From Hahella chejuensis KCTC 2396 (GTDB taxonomy: Bacteria > Pseudomonadota > Gammaproteobacteria > Pseudomonadales > Oleiphilaceae), in assembly GCF_000012985.1 (NCBI RefSeq), contig NC_007645.1:372001-436000 (forward strand): a stretch of DNA of 64,000 nucleotides, in the 5' to 3' direction. Within the stretch, counting starts at the first letter, position 1, and each line of letters begins with the position of its first letter. Under the pieces are notes generated by a model. It was given only the letters and a program-made list of their open reading frames with translations, did not search any database and was not told the origin of the DNA. The position numbers and the translations under genes were made by a program. This document shows positions 1 to 8,548 of the stretch, piece after piece.

Positions 1-30
1 AGCGCCCAAAAAGCGTCTGGCGAGAGCATT

Positions 31-1194
31 CTATTCCACCTGTTTGAAAGGAAGGTGGGCGTTGGCGTCGCGCATGTATTCACTGACGCCCGCCCTCTCT
101 TCATCAAGAAAGTTGGCGATGGCCTGACGGAAAGCGGGATGCTCGATTCTATGCAGGGAGTAGGTGGGCGTGGGCCGAAATCCCCGCAGCAGCTTGTGCT
201 CTCCCTGAGCGCCGGCGTCGAATCGCAGCAGTTTATGTTCAATGCAGTAATCGATGCCCTGGTAATAGCAGGTCTCAAAATGCAGATGATTAAACTCTTC
301 AGTACAGCCCCAATAGCGGCCGAACAACGTTGAGTGGTTTTTCAGAAACAAAGCGCCGGCGACGAAGCGTTGCTCCCGCTGCGCCAGAATGAGAAATACT
401 TGTTCCGGCATAACCGCGATCAGGCGTTGGAAAAAGGCGTCGCTGAGATAAGGGCGCTGTCCTCGTTTCAGGTAAGTTAGCTGGTAGAAGTCATAAAACG
501 CCTCCAGTTCAGGCTCGCCTACATCCGCTCCTTCGATCAGCTTGAATGCAATGCCCTGGCTGAGCACTGCCTGGCGCTCTTTACGGATGTTTTTACGTTT
601 GCGTGAGGCCAGCGCCTGCAAAAAACCATCAAAGGAAGCGTAGCCTTCATTGAGCCAATGGAACTGGGTTCCGTGACGCAATAATAGGGAGGAGTCTGCA
701 CCCAGACTTTTCCGAGTTGGTTCGTCTGGAAACAGCAAGTGCCAGGAGGAGGCGCCGGTGTGATGCGCACGTTCGGCCATGGCGTGACTGACCGCCTGCG
801 AGATGCGCTTCCGGTCAGCGCCGGCGGAGACCAACACACGCGGTCCTACAGACGGCGTGAAGGGGATCGCAGTGAGTAATTTCGGATAATACTCCAGGCC
901 ATGGCGATGGTAGGCGTCAGCCCAGGCCCAGTCGAACACGTATTCCCCATAGGAATGGGTTTTCAGGTAGCAGGGGGCTGCGCCAAGCAAAACGTCCCGT
1001 TCGTCGCGGATCAGTAAATGTTGAGGTCGCCAGCCGGTTGCTTCGACGACGCAGCCGGTTGTTTCCAGCGCGTGCAGGAACTCGTAACGGGTAAAAGGAT
1101 TATCTACGCCGCTCAACCGGTTCCACTGAACGGCTGGGACGGCTTCAATGCTGTCGATAAACTCCGCGCGCAGCGCTGTCATACTCGGACCCAA
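31..1194 (-). CDS. FemAB/GNAT-like acyltransferase family protein (DUF482/COG3146 type)
   Basis: A 387-residue soluble protein without signal peptide or membrane segment. The overall pattern (early W-x-x-L and NPF-x-x-YEFL segment, central run KRKNIRKERQ, late FGRYWGC and HFETCYYQGIDYC) matches the DUF482 family, which is related to GNAT/FemAB aminoacyl or acyl transferases. Members of that family are annotated as peptidoglycan-related or GNAT proteins, but the substrate is not established. A second Met four residues downstream is an alternative start. It is the leftmost gene; the next gene on the same strand begins beyond a repeat element, so it is probably transcribed alone. Family assignment is from recognised motifs. 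Confidence 0.75.
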   Translation of the reverse strand: MGPSMTALRAEFIDSIEAVPAVQWNRLSGVDNPFTRYEFLHALETTGCVVEATGWRPQHLLIRDERDVLLGAAPCYLKTHSYGEYVFDWAWADAYHRHGLEYYPKLLTAIPFTPSVGPRVLVSAGADRKRISQAVSHAMAERAHHTGASSWHLLFPDEPTRKSLGADSSLLLRHGTQFHWLNEGYASFDGFLQALASRKRKNIRKERQAVLSQGIAFKLIEGADVGEPELEAFYDFYQLTYLKRGQRPYLSDAFFQRLIAVMPEQVFLILAQREQRFVAGALFLKNHSTLFGRYWGCTEEFNHLHFETCYYQGIDYCIEHKLLRFDAGAQGEHKLLRGFRPTPTYSLHRIEHPAFRQAIANFLDEERAGVSEYMRDANAHLPFKQVE

Positions 1195-1214
1195 TGCATG
1201 TTTCGATGAAACCA

Positions 1215-1356
1215 GGGAACCTCTGAAAAACTACCTGCGGCGCCATTGCGGCGTCAAAAGTCGGCTCAAAATGCTCATTTATTCACGATAAGCTGCGCTT
1301 TTTCGCCGACTCTTTCCTTGCACTGGCGGCCTCGCCGACGTTTTTCAGAGGCTCCC
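1215..1356. repeat. MITE-like inverted-repeat element
   Basis: About 142 bp bounded by near-identical inverted ends: GGGAACCTCTGAAAAAC on the left and its complement with one mismatch on the right. The inner arms continue to pair imperfectly (GCGGCGCCATTGC against GGCCGCCAGTGC, AAAGTCGGC against AGAGTCGGC) around a short AT-rich loop, so nearly the whole element can fold into one hairpin. It has no coding capacity and lies between two minus-strand genes. No clear target-site duplication is seen. A non-autonomous transposable element or dispersed palindromic repeat is the likely identity. Confidence 0.6.
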
Positions 1357-1435
1357 TAGGAATCCGGCCCATTATTGGACAGTTCGGCGTAAAGGAAAAG
1401 CCGGAGCGACGTCAGCGCGGTCCGGCGGAAGGGGC

Positions 1436-2179
1436 TTACATGACGGATTCCAGGCCGCGCTGAGCGAGAATTTCCCGCGCCTCGCCGGATTCATAGGTTT
1501 TACGCAGCGCCTTGTTGAACTGGTTCACCAGTTTGCGTCCGGTTTTTTTGCTGAATCCAATATGGTAGTTGCGTTCCGTGTGGGTCCAGGCGAAACGCAC
1601 TTTGTCCGTCAGCCCGCTTTGCCGCATCAGGTCGAGGCCCACGTCGCGATTGATATAAACAGAGTCGAGTTGTCCCTGAATCAGTTTTTTCAGGTTGCCC
1701 AGATCGTCTTTGGACAATTGTATGTCCATGTTCACCACTGGATTGATGCGATCCAGCGTCTTGGAGCTGCTGGATGGTCCGAAGACGCCCACCCGATGGC
1801 CGCTGAAACTGGACAGGGTCAGGTAATCTTTCTTGTCCGTCGCCGGCACGAAGAATCCCCAGCTGGTGCGCAGCACTGGCAGGGTGTAGTACATCCACTC
1901 TGCGCGGCTTTCGCTCCAGCTCACCAGGTAAACGCCATTAACGGCGCCGGCTTTTACCTGCTCTTCCGACTTGCTGAAAGATTCTTGTTTGATATTGCAG
2001 TCTACATTGATTTTCTTGCAGGTGAGCAGGATGACGTCGGTGACGGGACCGCCCATCTTGCCGTTTTCCTGGTAAACGAATGGACTGAATTCCGCAGAGT
2101 TGAAGATGAGCTGTTCGGATCTGGCGTAGCTCGCCAGGGAAAGGAAGATGAATGAGATGACCGAGATGATTAAGCGCAT
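1436..2179 (-). CDS. Periplasmic solute-binding protein, SBP_bac_3 type
   Basis: A 247-residue secreted protein. The start at 2179 is chosen because it begins a clear signal peptide (MRLIISVISFIFLSLASYA, cleavage near SYA-RSE) and is preceded by CAGGAG at proper spacing; the frame stays open upstream but has no signal there. The mature part has the family-3 solute-binding layout: an N-terminal ligand segment with SPFVY, a GGPVTDV stretch, and a late R-x-x-YHIGFSKK segment. Such proteins bind amino acids or similar small molecules for ABC uptake, or act as sensors. No transporter permease is adjacent, so it is an orphan binding protein here. Ligand unknown. Confidence 0.75.
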   Translation of the reverse strand: MRLIISVISFIFLSLASYARSEQLIFNSAEFSPFVYQENGKMGGPVTDVILLTCKKINVDCNIKQESFSKSEEQVKAGAVNGVYLVSWSESRAEWMYYTLPVLRTSWGFFVPATDKKDYLTLSSFSGHRVGVFGPSSSSKTLDRINPVVNMDIQLSKDDLGNLKKLIQGQLDSVYINRDVGLDLMRQSGLTDKVRFAWTHTERNYHIGFSKKTGRKLVNQFNKALRKTYESGEAREILAQRGLESVM

Positions 2180-2220
2180 TTTGACTCCTGTATAGTTGGT
2201 CGTTTTATCGGAGCGAACTG

Positions 2221-2255
2221 CAAAAAGGGGGCGGAACCGAAGTTCCACCCCCTTG
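2221..2255 (-). terminator. Rho-independent terminator of the exeM-like gene
   Basis: Read on the minus strand, a 13-bp stem with one mismatch (AAGGGGGTGGAAC pairing with GTTCCGCCCCCTT) closes on a UUCG tetraloop and is followed by a run of T. It starts a few bases after the stop codon of the nuclease gene. This is a textbook intrinsic terminator. Confidence 0.85.
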
Positions 2256-2261
2256 AACTAC

Positions 2262-4805
2262 TTACATCGGGCGGCGGCGTGCGAACCGCATGGTCAGCAG
2301 AGCCAGAATGCTCAGCAGACCCAGGCTGCCGCCCCCGTCATCCTTGCCTTTGTTGGTGTCGCCTCCGCTGTTTCCTTCGTCGGAGTCGTCATTTCCGTCG
2401 TTGTCGTCGACGGCTTCCAGGTTTAACGTCACCACAACCGGATCATGGTCGGAGCTGCGATAAGGGCCGACGCCGAAGTAACCGGTGGAGTCTTTGTAGT
2501 ATTTGAACAGGCCGTCCGCCTGCAGGGCGTAGGCTTCAATGGAGTTAACGTTCCAGTGATCGAGATCCACGATATCCTCCATGGCGGCGCTGCTGGCCAG
2601 GATATGGTCGAGGCTGCCCTGCGCGCCGTCGTAGGTATAAGAGAACCCTTCCGCATCATGGGTTTCCGCTACCAAAGCATAGCCATAGTTTTTGCTTACT
2701 TCCACTGCGGCGCCGGCGTCCATGCCGGTGTTGGCGGCGGTTTTAATGGTGTAGCCGTGGGTGGCCGGGTTGTAGTCGGTCAGCACGGAAATGGGGTCTT
2801 CCTTGGAGTAGGCGTTCAGGTCCCCCAGAATCAGAATGCGCTCAGGCAGGCCCAGCGTCGCCAGGGCTTCGCCCAGGGTGACCGCGGCGGAGACGCGCAA
2901 TGGGTTGCAGTTGCCCTGCATCTGATCGATATCCGTTGGTCCGCTGTTATCACAGGCGCTGCTGGAACGCTTGGATTTGAAGTGGTTGATGGATACCGCA
3001 AAGCTTTGACCGGAAGCCTTGTGAGTGAAGGCCTGCACCAAAGAAGGACGCATGGCGGCGGTTTCTGAGCCAAGCGTCTGCTCAGGCATGTCGATCACAA
3101 TGGCGTCGCCTTTGGGGGTGACGTTGGCGGCGCGATAAATCAGGGCGACGGTGATTTGATCCGTCCCAGGCTTGCCGCCGTCCTTCGTTGACACGTAAGT
3201 ATAGGCGTCTTCGCCGATTTCATTGTTCAGCGCCGTCACCAGAGTGTTGATGGCGGAATCATCGCCGAAGCCGTCGTTCTCCAGCTCCATCAGGCCCACG
3301 ACATCGGCGTCCAGGGTTTTCAACGCTTTGACGATGCGCGCCTGTTGCAACAGGAACTCTTCTTCTGTCGTAGCGCCCCGTGGGTTGGCGGAGTAGTCGA
3401 TGGAACCGTCGTCTTTTTTCACGCCGTTGAAATAGTTCAGGACGTTGAAGCTGGCCACCGCCAGATTGCCCAACGCGGCTTCCGGCGTTGCGGTGCGGCC
3501 GGGGGAGGTGACGCTGATCGGGGCCATCGGGTTGATGCGGTACACATCGTAGGAGAAGTTCAGCGGACCGGTGGCGGACACCAGATCGCCCAGCAGAATG
3601 GGATTGTCGTAGCCAAATTCAGGATAGAAGCTGACGCTGGCGGTGTTCTGGCTGGAGGAATTGTCTTCGATATAAAGCAGGTTGGCTTTGTTTTCCGTAA
3701 TGACGGCGTTGTATTCCGCGCTGCCGGGAATGGCGACGTCGGTGGGGGTCCATTTCAGCTTGTCGCTAATGGTGATTTCACCATAGCGGCCCAGGCCGTA
3801 AGTATTGGCGACCACCGCGTTGGACACGCTGACGACCATGCCTTCCAGCGCTTCAAGGTTAAGATCCGCGGCGAACGGCAAAGTAATGGGCGTCACGCTG
3901 GCGACGGCGTCGGTAGCGCCGCAATCCGCCAGTTCAGAGACGCTGATCTGGCTGTTGCCGTGATAGTCGGAAACGGCGCCTTTTATACGCACCAGATTGC
4001 CCAGGGTCAGAGCGCCGCCGCCATTGCTGAATGCGAAGATGCCTTCAGAGGTCTGGGGATTACCGTCTTCGTCAGAAGGTTCTTCCTGCACGAAGAATCC
4101 ATTGTTGCGAAACCCGGTGACGATGCCTTCTACCGTAACGGTTTGGTCTTTCATGGCCACAGCGTCAGCACTGCCTTGTACGGCGCTGATCAGCGTGGCC
4201 GCTTCGCCGCAGGCGCCCAGAGTCGGCGCAGGATCGCCGCCATCTCCACTGTCTCCTCCGTCCGCGCCAGGGGCTTTGCCCAGCCCGCTGAAGGTGTCTT
4301 TCGCCAGTGTTCGCCACTGATCCTGGTTAAAATCTGGGTTGGGAGTCGTATCTGTGCGGGACAGAGTGACATCTTTCAGGTAGGAGCTTGAGCCTTCTTT
4401 AAGCGTTCCCACACGGTCGACAATATCGCCGCCAACCAGGCGCAACACGACGGAATCGCCGCCATTAAAGCCGATGGCGTCGTCAGTTGAGGTGCTGTTG
4501 GCCAGCGCTTTCAAGCCATCATTAGCGCCGCTGTTAGCGTGAACATATACCGCGCCGGCCGCCAGGGAAAACGAAGGCAGGGTCATAAAAGCGTTAGGGG
4601 TTTCTGCGCCGTCTTTGAAACGGGCGATCTCATAGGCGCTGAGCTCTACGGCGTCGCTGCCGGTGTTGTAGAACTCCAGGGCTTTATTGTTGGAAGAACC
4701 TTCCACGTATTCCGAAATGATGAGGCCCGCCTGAGCGGAGAGTGGGAACGCGGTGATCATCGCCGCCATGAGGGCGCGGCGTCTGCTGTTTTCAGGATAT
4801 TTCAT
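2262..4805 (-). CDS. ExeM/NucH-family extracellular endonuclease
   Basis: An 847-residue secreted nuclease. The start at 4805 gives a signal peptide (RRRALMAAMITAFPLSAQA). Domains in order: a lamin-tail domain beginning GLIISEYVEGSSNNKALEFY, a central OB-fold-containing ExeM region (about residues 190-420), then an endonuclease/exonuclease/phosphatase domain from about 455 with SFNVLNYF, GLMELEN, SINHFKSK, ILGDLNAY and SSDHDPV, which carry the metal and catalytic residues. The C-terminus is GGGSLGLLSILALL followed by RFARRR, a GlyGly-CTERM sorting signal of the kind processed by rhombosortase after type II secretion. The role is degradation of extracellular DNA for nutrient recovery or biofilm remodelling. 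The gene is monocistronic and ends in a strong terminator. Confidence 0.9.
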   Translation of the reverse strand: MKYPENSRRRALMAAMITAFPLSAQAGLIISEYVEGSSNNKALEFYNTGSDAVELSAYEIARFKDGAETPNAFMTLPSFSLAAGAVYVHANSGANDGLKALANSTSTDDAIGFNGGDSVVLRLVGGDIVDRVGTLKEGSSSYLKDVTLSRTDTTPNPDFNQDQWRTLAKDTFSGLGKAPGADGGDSGDGGDPAPTLGACGEAATLISAVQGSADAVAMKDQTVTVEGIVTGFRNNGFFVQEEPSDEDGNPQTSEGIFAFSNGGGALTLGNLVRIKGAVSDYHGNSQISVSELADCGATDAVASVTPITLPFAADLNLEALEGMVVSVSNAVVANTYGLGRYGEITISDKLKWTPTDVAIPGSAEYNAVITENKANLLYIEDNSSSQNTASVSFYPEFGYDNPILLGDLVSATGPLNFSYDVYRINPMAPISVTSPGRTATPEAALGNLAVASFNVLNYFNGVKKDDGSIDYSANPRGATTEEEFLLQQARIVKALKTLDADVVGLMELENDGFGDDSAINTLVTALNNEIGEDAYTYVSTKDGGKPGTDQITVALIYRAANVTPKGDAIVIDMPEQTLGSETAAMRPSLVQAFTHKASGQSFAVSINHFKSKRSSSACDNSGPTDIDQMQGNCNPLRVSAAVTLGEALATLGLPERILILGDLNAYSKEDPISVLTDYNPATHGYTIKTAANTGMDAGAAVEVSKNYGYALVAETHDAEGFSYTYDGAQGSLDHILASSAAMEDIVDLDHWNVNSIEAYALQADGLFKYYKDSTGYFGVGPYRSSDHDPVVVTLNLEAVDDNDGNDDSDEGNSGGDTNKGKDDGGGSLGLLSILALLTMRFARRRPM

Positions 4806-5317
4806 TTTAATTATTTCCGAGTTACAACCAGGATTGTATAAAGTGCGTCCGGCCAATACTGCTCTGACTCCAGCCAGATATAACCGGACGAGAGCTTAGA
4901 GCAAGCGTTATGCCACGATCAAGGCGGGGAAATGGCGTAATGTGACTTGGTTACAATAAATAAAAGTACCTACTCCCTTAGGGGCACTGTGGTATCAAAA
5001 CAAAACGAGTTTAATAAGCGGCAAATCAATAGTTTATGAAGCGAAAGCCTGAGTTTGCCGAAGTGGGAGGGACTAATCCGGGATAGAGAAAAAAATCTGT
5101 TTATAATTTGACCATGCGATCAACAAAAGTGCATTTTCTGACGCAAAGGTCAAAAAGTGCGCATCCTGAAAAGATTCTTTCATGGCGAGATGTTCAGTCA
5201 ACAAATCCCAGTGGCCTGGGGTAAACTCCTTAACTCGTCATCTTTAAAGCAGAGACGGCGGCAAACCAAATAAAACTACAGGTGATCAGACCGGTGTCGG
5301 AAAATGAAGTCGCCGCC
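4806..5317. other. Intergenic region, no gene seen
   Basis: About 510 bp between the divergent nuclease and GIY-YIG genes. It is AT-richer than its flanks and must hold the promoters of both, but no convincing -35/-10 pair, RNA gene or small ORF with a ribosome site was recognised. Confidence 0.5.
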
Positions 5318-5611
5318 ATGAGTTGGTGTGTGTATATGTTGTTGGTCAGCGATAACTCGCTTTATACGGGCATCACCAATAACCCGGCGAAACGTTTCCG
5401 GGATCACTTGCAGGGGAGCGGAGCGAAGTATTTTCGCGGGCGTAAGCCAGTGCGTCTGCTGTATGCGGAGGTGGGGCATGATCGCGCCAGCGCAAGCCGC
5501 CGGGAAATTGAGATAAAAAAACTAAAACGCAGTGGCAAACTGCGCCTGATAGAAGAAAATGTATTGGATAACGCTTTTCGGGAGTTGAATCGTAGTTGCT
5601 TCGGCCTGTGA
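5318..5611 (+). CDS. GIY-YIG nuclease family protein (UPF0213 type)
   Basis: A 97-residue single-domain protein. VYMLLVSDNSLYTGITNN contains the GIY-YIG core (VYM for GIY, YTG for YIG), followed by the R in KRFRDHL and a C-terminal KKLKR-x-x-K motif, as in the UPF0213/YhbQ group. These small proteins have the GIY-YIG nuclease fold and are linked to DNA repair in some bacteria. The ATG at 5318 places the core at the usual distance from the N-terminus; a GTG at 5282 in the same frame would add 12 residues. Neither start has a strong Shine-Dalgarno sequence. Confidence 0.8.
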   Translation: MSWCVYMLLVSDNSLYTGITNNPAKRFRDHLQGSGAKYFRGRKPVRLLYAEVGHDRASASRREIEIKKLKRSGKLRLIEENVLDNAFRELNRSCFGL

Positions 5612-5667
5612 CGACAGGTCCCGCGTTCCTGAGGCGACCTTCACCAAGTGATATGGAGAACAACACG

Positions 5668-6312
5668 ATGTCCACGGACGTAATCGTCAGCCACTTTCTG
5701 GCTATTTTTTTCACTATGATTGGCGTGCATTACACCTGCCGTAGCCTGGGGCTGCGTAAACGCACCGGCGTCAGTCACATTCATTACGGCGCCGCCGTCA
5801 GCAAAAGCTGGTTTGTGCGGTGGGTGTTCAATCTGTTTCGTTTATTGATCCTGGCGGTAACGGTGGCGCGGGTATTCTATCCCAATGTGGACGCCTATCT
5901 TGGCGTATTTCCCGCCTTATACACGCCGGTGGTATTGTGGACGGGAATTGGCCTGCTGCTATGTTCCTTTGGATTGATTGACTATGTGCATTCCTACATG
6001 CACACGGACTGGCGCTCCGGCATCGACGCGGACGGCAAGGCGCAGTTGTTAACCCAGGGCCCTTTCCGCTATTGCCGCAATCCGCTGTTCGCCGGCGTGT
6101 ATATCGGACAGATCGGTCTGTTCCTGGCCCTGCCGTCGTTGTTCACCCTGGCCTGTCTGATTATCGGCGCCGGAATGATCGCCATTCAGACGAGACTGGA
6201 GGAGGCCGCTCTGCGACGTACATTCGGTCAAGCCTATGAGCGATACTGCGAGCGAGCCCCCCGTTGGTTTCCCCGTTTCGGTAAAGCTATGGGGCCGGGC
6301 TGGCAGGACTAA
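5668..6312 (+). CDS. Isoprenylcysteine carboxyl methyltransferase (ICMT)/PEMT-like membrane protein
   Basis: A 214-residue integral membrane protein with about five hydrophobic segments. Near the C-terminus it has GPFRYCRNPLFAG and later RLEEAALRRTFGQAYERYCERAPRW split across the motif, the hallmark of the ICMT/NnrU/PEMT methyltransferase superfamily, where RxxxNP and the EE pair line the SAM pocket. The start at 5668 is favoured because GGAG lies nine bases upstream; ATG at 5653 is an alternative. In bacteria such proteins methylate unknown lipids or small molecules. It converges with the next gene with only a four-base gap. Confidence 0.8.
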   Translation: MSTDVIVSHFLAIFFTMIGVHYTCRSLGLRKRTGVSHIHYGAAVSKSWFVRWVFNLFRLLILAVTVARVFYPNVDAYLGVFPALYTPVVLWTGIGLLLCSFGLIDYVHSYMHTDWRSGIDADGKAQLLTQGPFRYCRNPLFAGVYIGQIGLFLALPSLFTLACLIIGAGMIAIQTRLEEAALRRTFGQAYERYCERAPRWFPRFGKAMGPGWQD

Positions 6313-6316
6313 GCGA

Positions 6317-7279
6317 TCAGCCCTTTTCCGCTTCCAGCAGGCGCATGAAAATCTGGGTGATCTCCGCGGTTTTCTCCGGCGCTTCGATCATTGGCGCGTG
6401 GCCGACGCCATCAATGATCATCTTGCGTGAGTTAGTGATCAGCCGGGTGAATACCTCCGCATTGCGGTAGTTGATCACCCGATCTTCTTTCCCCCACAGC
6501 ACCAGGGTCGGACACTTGACGTTCTGCAACACTTGCTTGAAGTCATAATCGTGGCGATCCCTCACCAGCTCCGCGAATATATGATCGTATATGGCGGTAT
6601 TGGCGATGGCTTTTTCCGTGAGCACGGAGGTAATCGGCCAGGGAATGAACGGCTTGTCCTCCATGGCGAAATCCATAAGAACGCCAAAATCCTCCGGCTT
6701 TCTCACTATCAGCGGATTTTCTCCCTTTTGCAGGCGCGTTTCCAATTCGCTGGAAAACTCGTAAACGCCTGCTGGATCAATCAACACCAAAGAAGCGACA
6801 GTATCTGGATACTCGGCGGCGTACATGGAGGAAATTGCGCCGCCCATTGAATTCCCCATCAAATGAAAACGGGTCAGCCCGGCGGCTTCGGTAAAGGCGC
6901 GCACGTAGCCGACCTGATCGTCAATATCATAGGGAATGCTGGGGTCCTTGCTGCTGTCGCCATGGCCCAACAGGTCGACGGCGACAATGTGATAGCGCGC
7001 AGGAAGGTGGCGTATGAAGCGCAGCCAGTTCTCTTTGCTGGCGCCGAAGCCATGCAGCAGCAGGATAGTTTCGGCGTCCGGCGCAGCCTGATTCTGCAGA
7101 TAAGCGAAATGACGCCCCTGGGTCTCCAGGCTTTTGGGAGTGACCCCCGCCTGGGAACGCTCGAAGTCCATGGCGAGTTCGTACAGGCCGTATTTGATCT
7201 CGGAACACGCCGACAGCAGGGTCAGCGCAGCGACGAGAAACCCGGCCCGGAAGAATTGAGCGGAATGAGACATGCGCAT
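6317..7279 (-). CDS. Alpha/beta-hydrolase lipoprotein
   Basis: A 320-residue alpha/beta hydrolase with a lipoprotein signal (hydrophobic stretch ending LLSAC, Cys25 as lipid anchor). The fold is clear: oxyanion motif LLLHGFGAS, nucleophile elbow GNSMGG with Ser144, acid in LWGKEDRV and His in GVGHAPMIEAPE. It resembles carboxylesterases and lipase-like hydrolases of the MhpC/LipA type attached to the membrane. Substrate is unknown. A Met at residue 3 is an alternative start. It faces the preceding gene tail to tail. Confidence 0.85.
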   Translation of the reverse strand: MRMSHSAQFFRAGFLVAALTLLSACSEIKYGLYELAMDFERSQAGVTPKSLETQGRHFAYLQNQAAPDAETILLLHGFGASKENWLRFIRHLPARYHIVAVDLLGHGDSSKDPSIPYDIDDQVGYVRAFTEAAGLTRFHLMGNSMGGAISSMYAAEYPDTVASLVLIDPAGVYEFSSELETRLQKGENPLIVRKPEDFGVLMDFAMEDKPFIPWPITSVLTEKAIANTAIYDHIFAELVRDRHDYDFKQVLQNVKCPTLVLWGKEDRVINYRNAEVFTRLITNSRKMIIDGVGHAPMIEAPEKTAEITQIFMRLLEAEKG

Positions 7280-7530
7280 GCTGTTTCCTGTAAATCCATA
7301 CTGACAAACGGGGTTCTATAGATATTGCTGGGCAATGGATCTAAGGGCCGCCGTAAGCGGACATTTAATCAAATCAGGAGCCGCCGAGGCAACGGTCTAG
7401 CCTTGAATCTGAGCGGCGGCGCAGCTGAATTCTCCACACTGATCTACACTGAGATTGTTCTGTAAATCAAAGCGTCTTTTACTTCTATATGAATGTGACG
7501 CACAGGCTGATTGCGGTGGAGAACCAGGCT

Positions 7531-8451
7531 ATGACCGCTGACACCCAACCCCCTGACGACAGTTTTTGGCGCGACGCCGATCGCGAAGAAAGCGATGAGT
7601 TGAAGTTTCAGCTGGAGCAACGCGCGCGTACGGGCGAACCCATGCGCGGGTTCAAGTTGAGCCGGGCGGAACTGTCTGGGATTGATCTGGTGCGACGCAA
7701 CTCCAAAACCGGATACCAACTGGTGGAGTCCGACCTCTATCGCGCGAATCTGGAGGGCGCCCATTGTTTTCATCTGGATTTACGGGGTTCTTCCCTGATG
7801 AAGGCCAACCTCAGCAAGGCGAATTTACACTGCGCCAATCTGCAGGACTGTAATTTGCTGGGCGCGGTGTTTGAGCAGACCAAAATTGAACACATTCAGT
7901 GGGGCGAGAAGCTGTTGCAGGAGAAGCTGGCGGAAAAGGCCGCCAATCGCGAGCAAAAGCTGGATTTGTATCAGCAGGCGGAGGAAATCTACCGGCATCT
8001 GCGCAAAGTCGCGGAGCAACAAGGCCTGTTCGAAACCGCCGGCCATTTTTTCCAGAAAGAGATGCTGATGCGTCGCTTTCAGTTGCCGCCATTCTCCGGC
8101 GCGCGTTTCGTCTCCAAACTGGTGGATTTATTCTGCGGATATGGGGAGCGCCCCGACCGCGTCATTATCTTTTCCTGTCTTATCGTATTGGCCTTCTCTC
8201 TGATCTATTTCACCCTGGGCATCCGCGAAGGAGAGCAGGCGCTATACGCCGGCGGCGGCGCCAATCTGTGGTCGGAATTGCAGTATTTTCTGAGCTGTCT
8301 GTATTTCAGCGTCGTCACCTTCACCACCCTGGGCTATGGAGACATCGCCCCGGTGGGCCTTACCCGCGCATTCGCCGCGACTGAAGCCTTTGTCGGCAGT
8401 TTCACCCTGGCGCTATTTGTTGTCGTTTTCGTGAAGAAAATGACGCGATAG
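7531..8451 (+). CDS. Pentapeptide-repeat protein fused to a two-helix potassium-channel pore
   Basis: A 306-residue protein. The N-terminal third contains pentapeptide repeats (YRANLEGAHC, SLMKANLSKANLHCANLQDC) that form a right-handed beta helix, followed by a helical linker (EKLLQEKLAEKAANREQKL). The C-terminal part has a first membrane helix (VIIFSCLIVLAFSLIYF), a pore helix with the potassium selectivity filter TTLGYGD, and a second helix (SFTLALFVVVFV). This is the KcsA-type ion-channel-2 core with the repeat domain as cytoplasmic module. The ATG at 7531 has GGAG at nine bases; a start at 7489 would add 14 residues. Related fusions occur in marine gammaproteobacteria and cyanobacteria; the gating signal is unknown. 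Confidence 0.85.
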   Translation: MTADTQPPDDSFWRDADREESDELKFQLEQRARTGEPMRGFKLSRAELSGIDLVRRNSKTGYQLVESDLYRANLEGAHCFHLDLRGSSLMKANLSKANLHCANLQDCNLLGAVFEQTKIEHIQWGEKLLQEKLAEKAANREQKLDLYQQAEEIYRHLRKVAEQQGLFETAGHFFQKEMLMRRFQLPPFSGARFVSKLVDLFCGYGERPDRVIIFSCLIVLAFSLIYFTLGIREGEQALYAGGGANLWSELQYFLSCLYFSVVTFTTLGYGDIAPVGLTRAFAATEAFVGSFTLALFVVVFVKKMTR

Positions 8452-8548
8452 ACGGGCCGGCTGGAATCTGATCCCGCCATGGAACCCGCAGGACATGGGC
8501 TATAGTTAAATTAATTGTGACAGAATTGAAATATTCGGGAGCCGGATT

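Noticed and set aside
1562-2155. 197-codon ORF opposite the solute-binding protein
   Set aside because: Shadow frame; the opposite strand has a signal peptide, ribosome site and family motifs.
3345-4391. 348-codon plus-strand ORF inside the nuclease gene
   Set aside because: Antisense shadow of the well-supported ExeM-like gene; Gly/Ala/Val-rich with no motif.
5022-5038. aaatcaatagtttatg also occurring at 44049-44064 next to attR
   Set aside because: A 16-bp match outside the prophage on one side only; not at the left prophage boundary and within what chance can give over 64 kb of AT-rich gaps.
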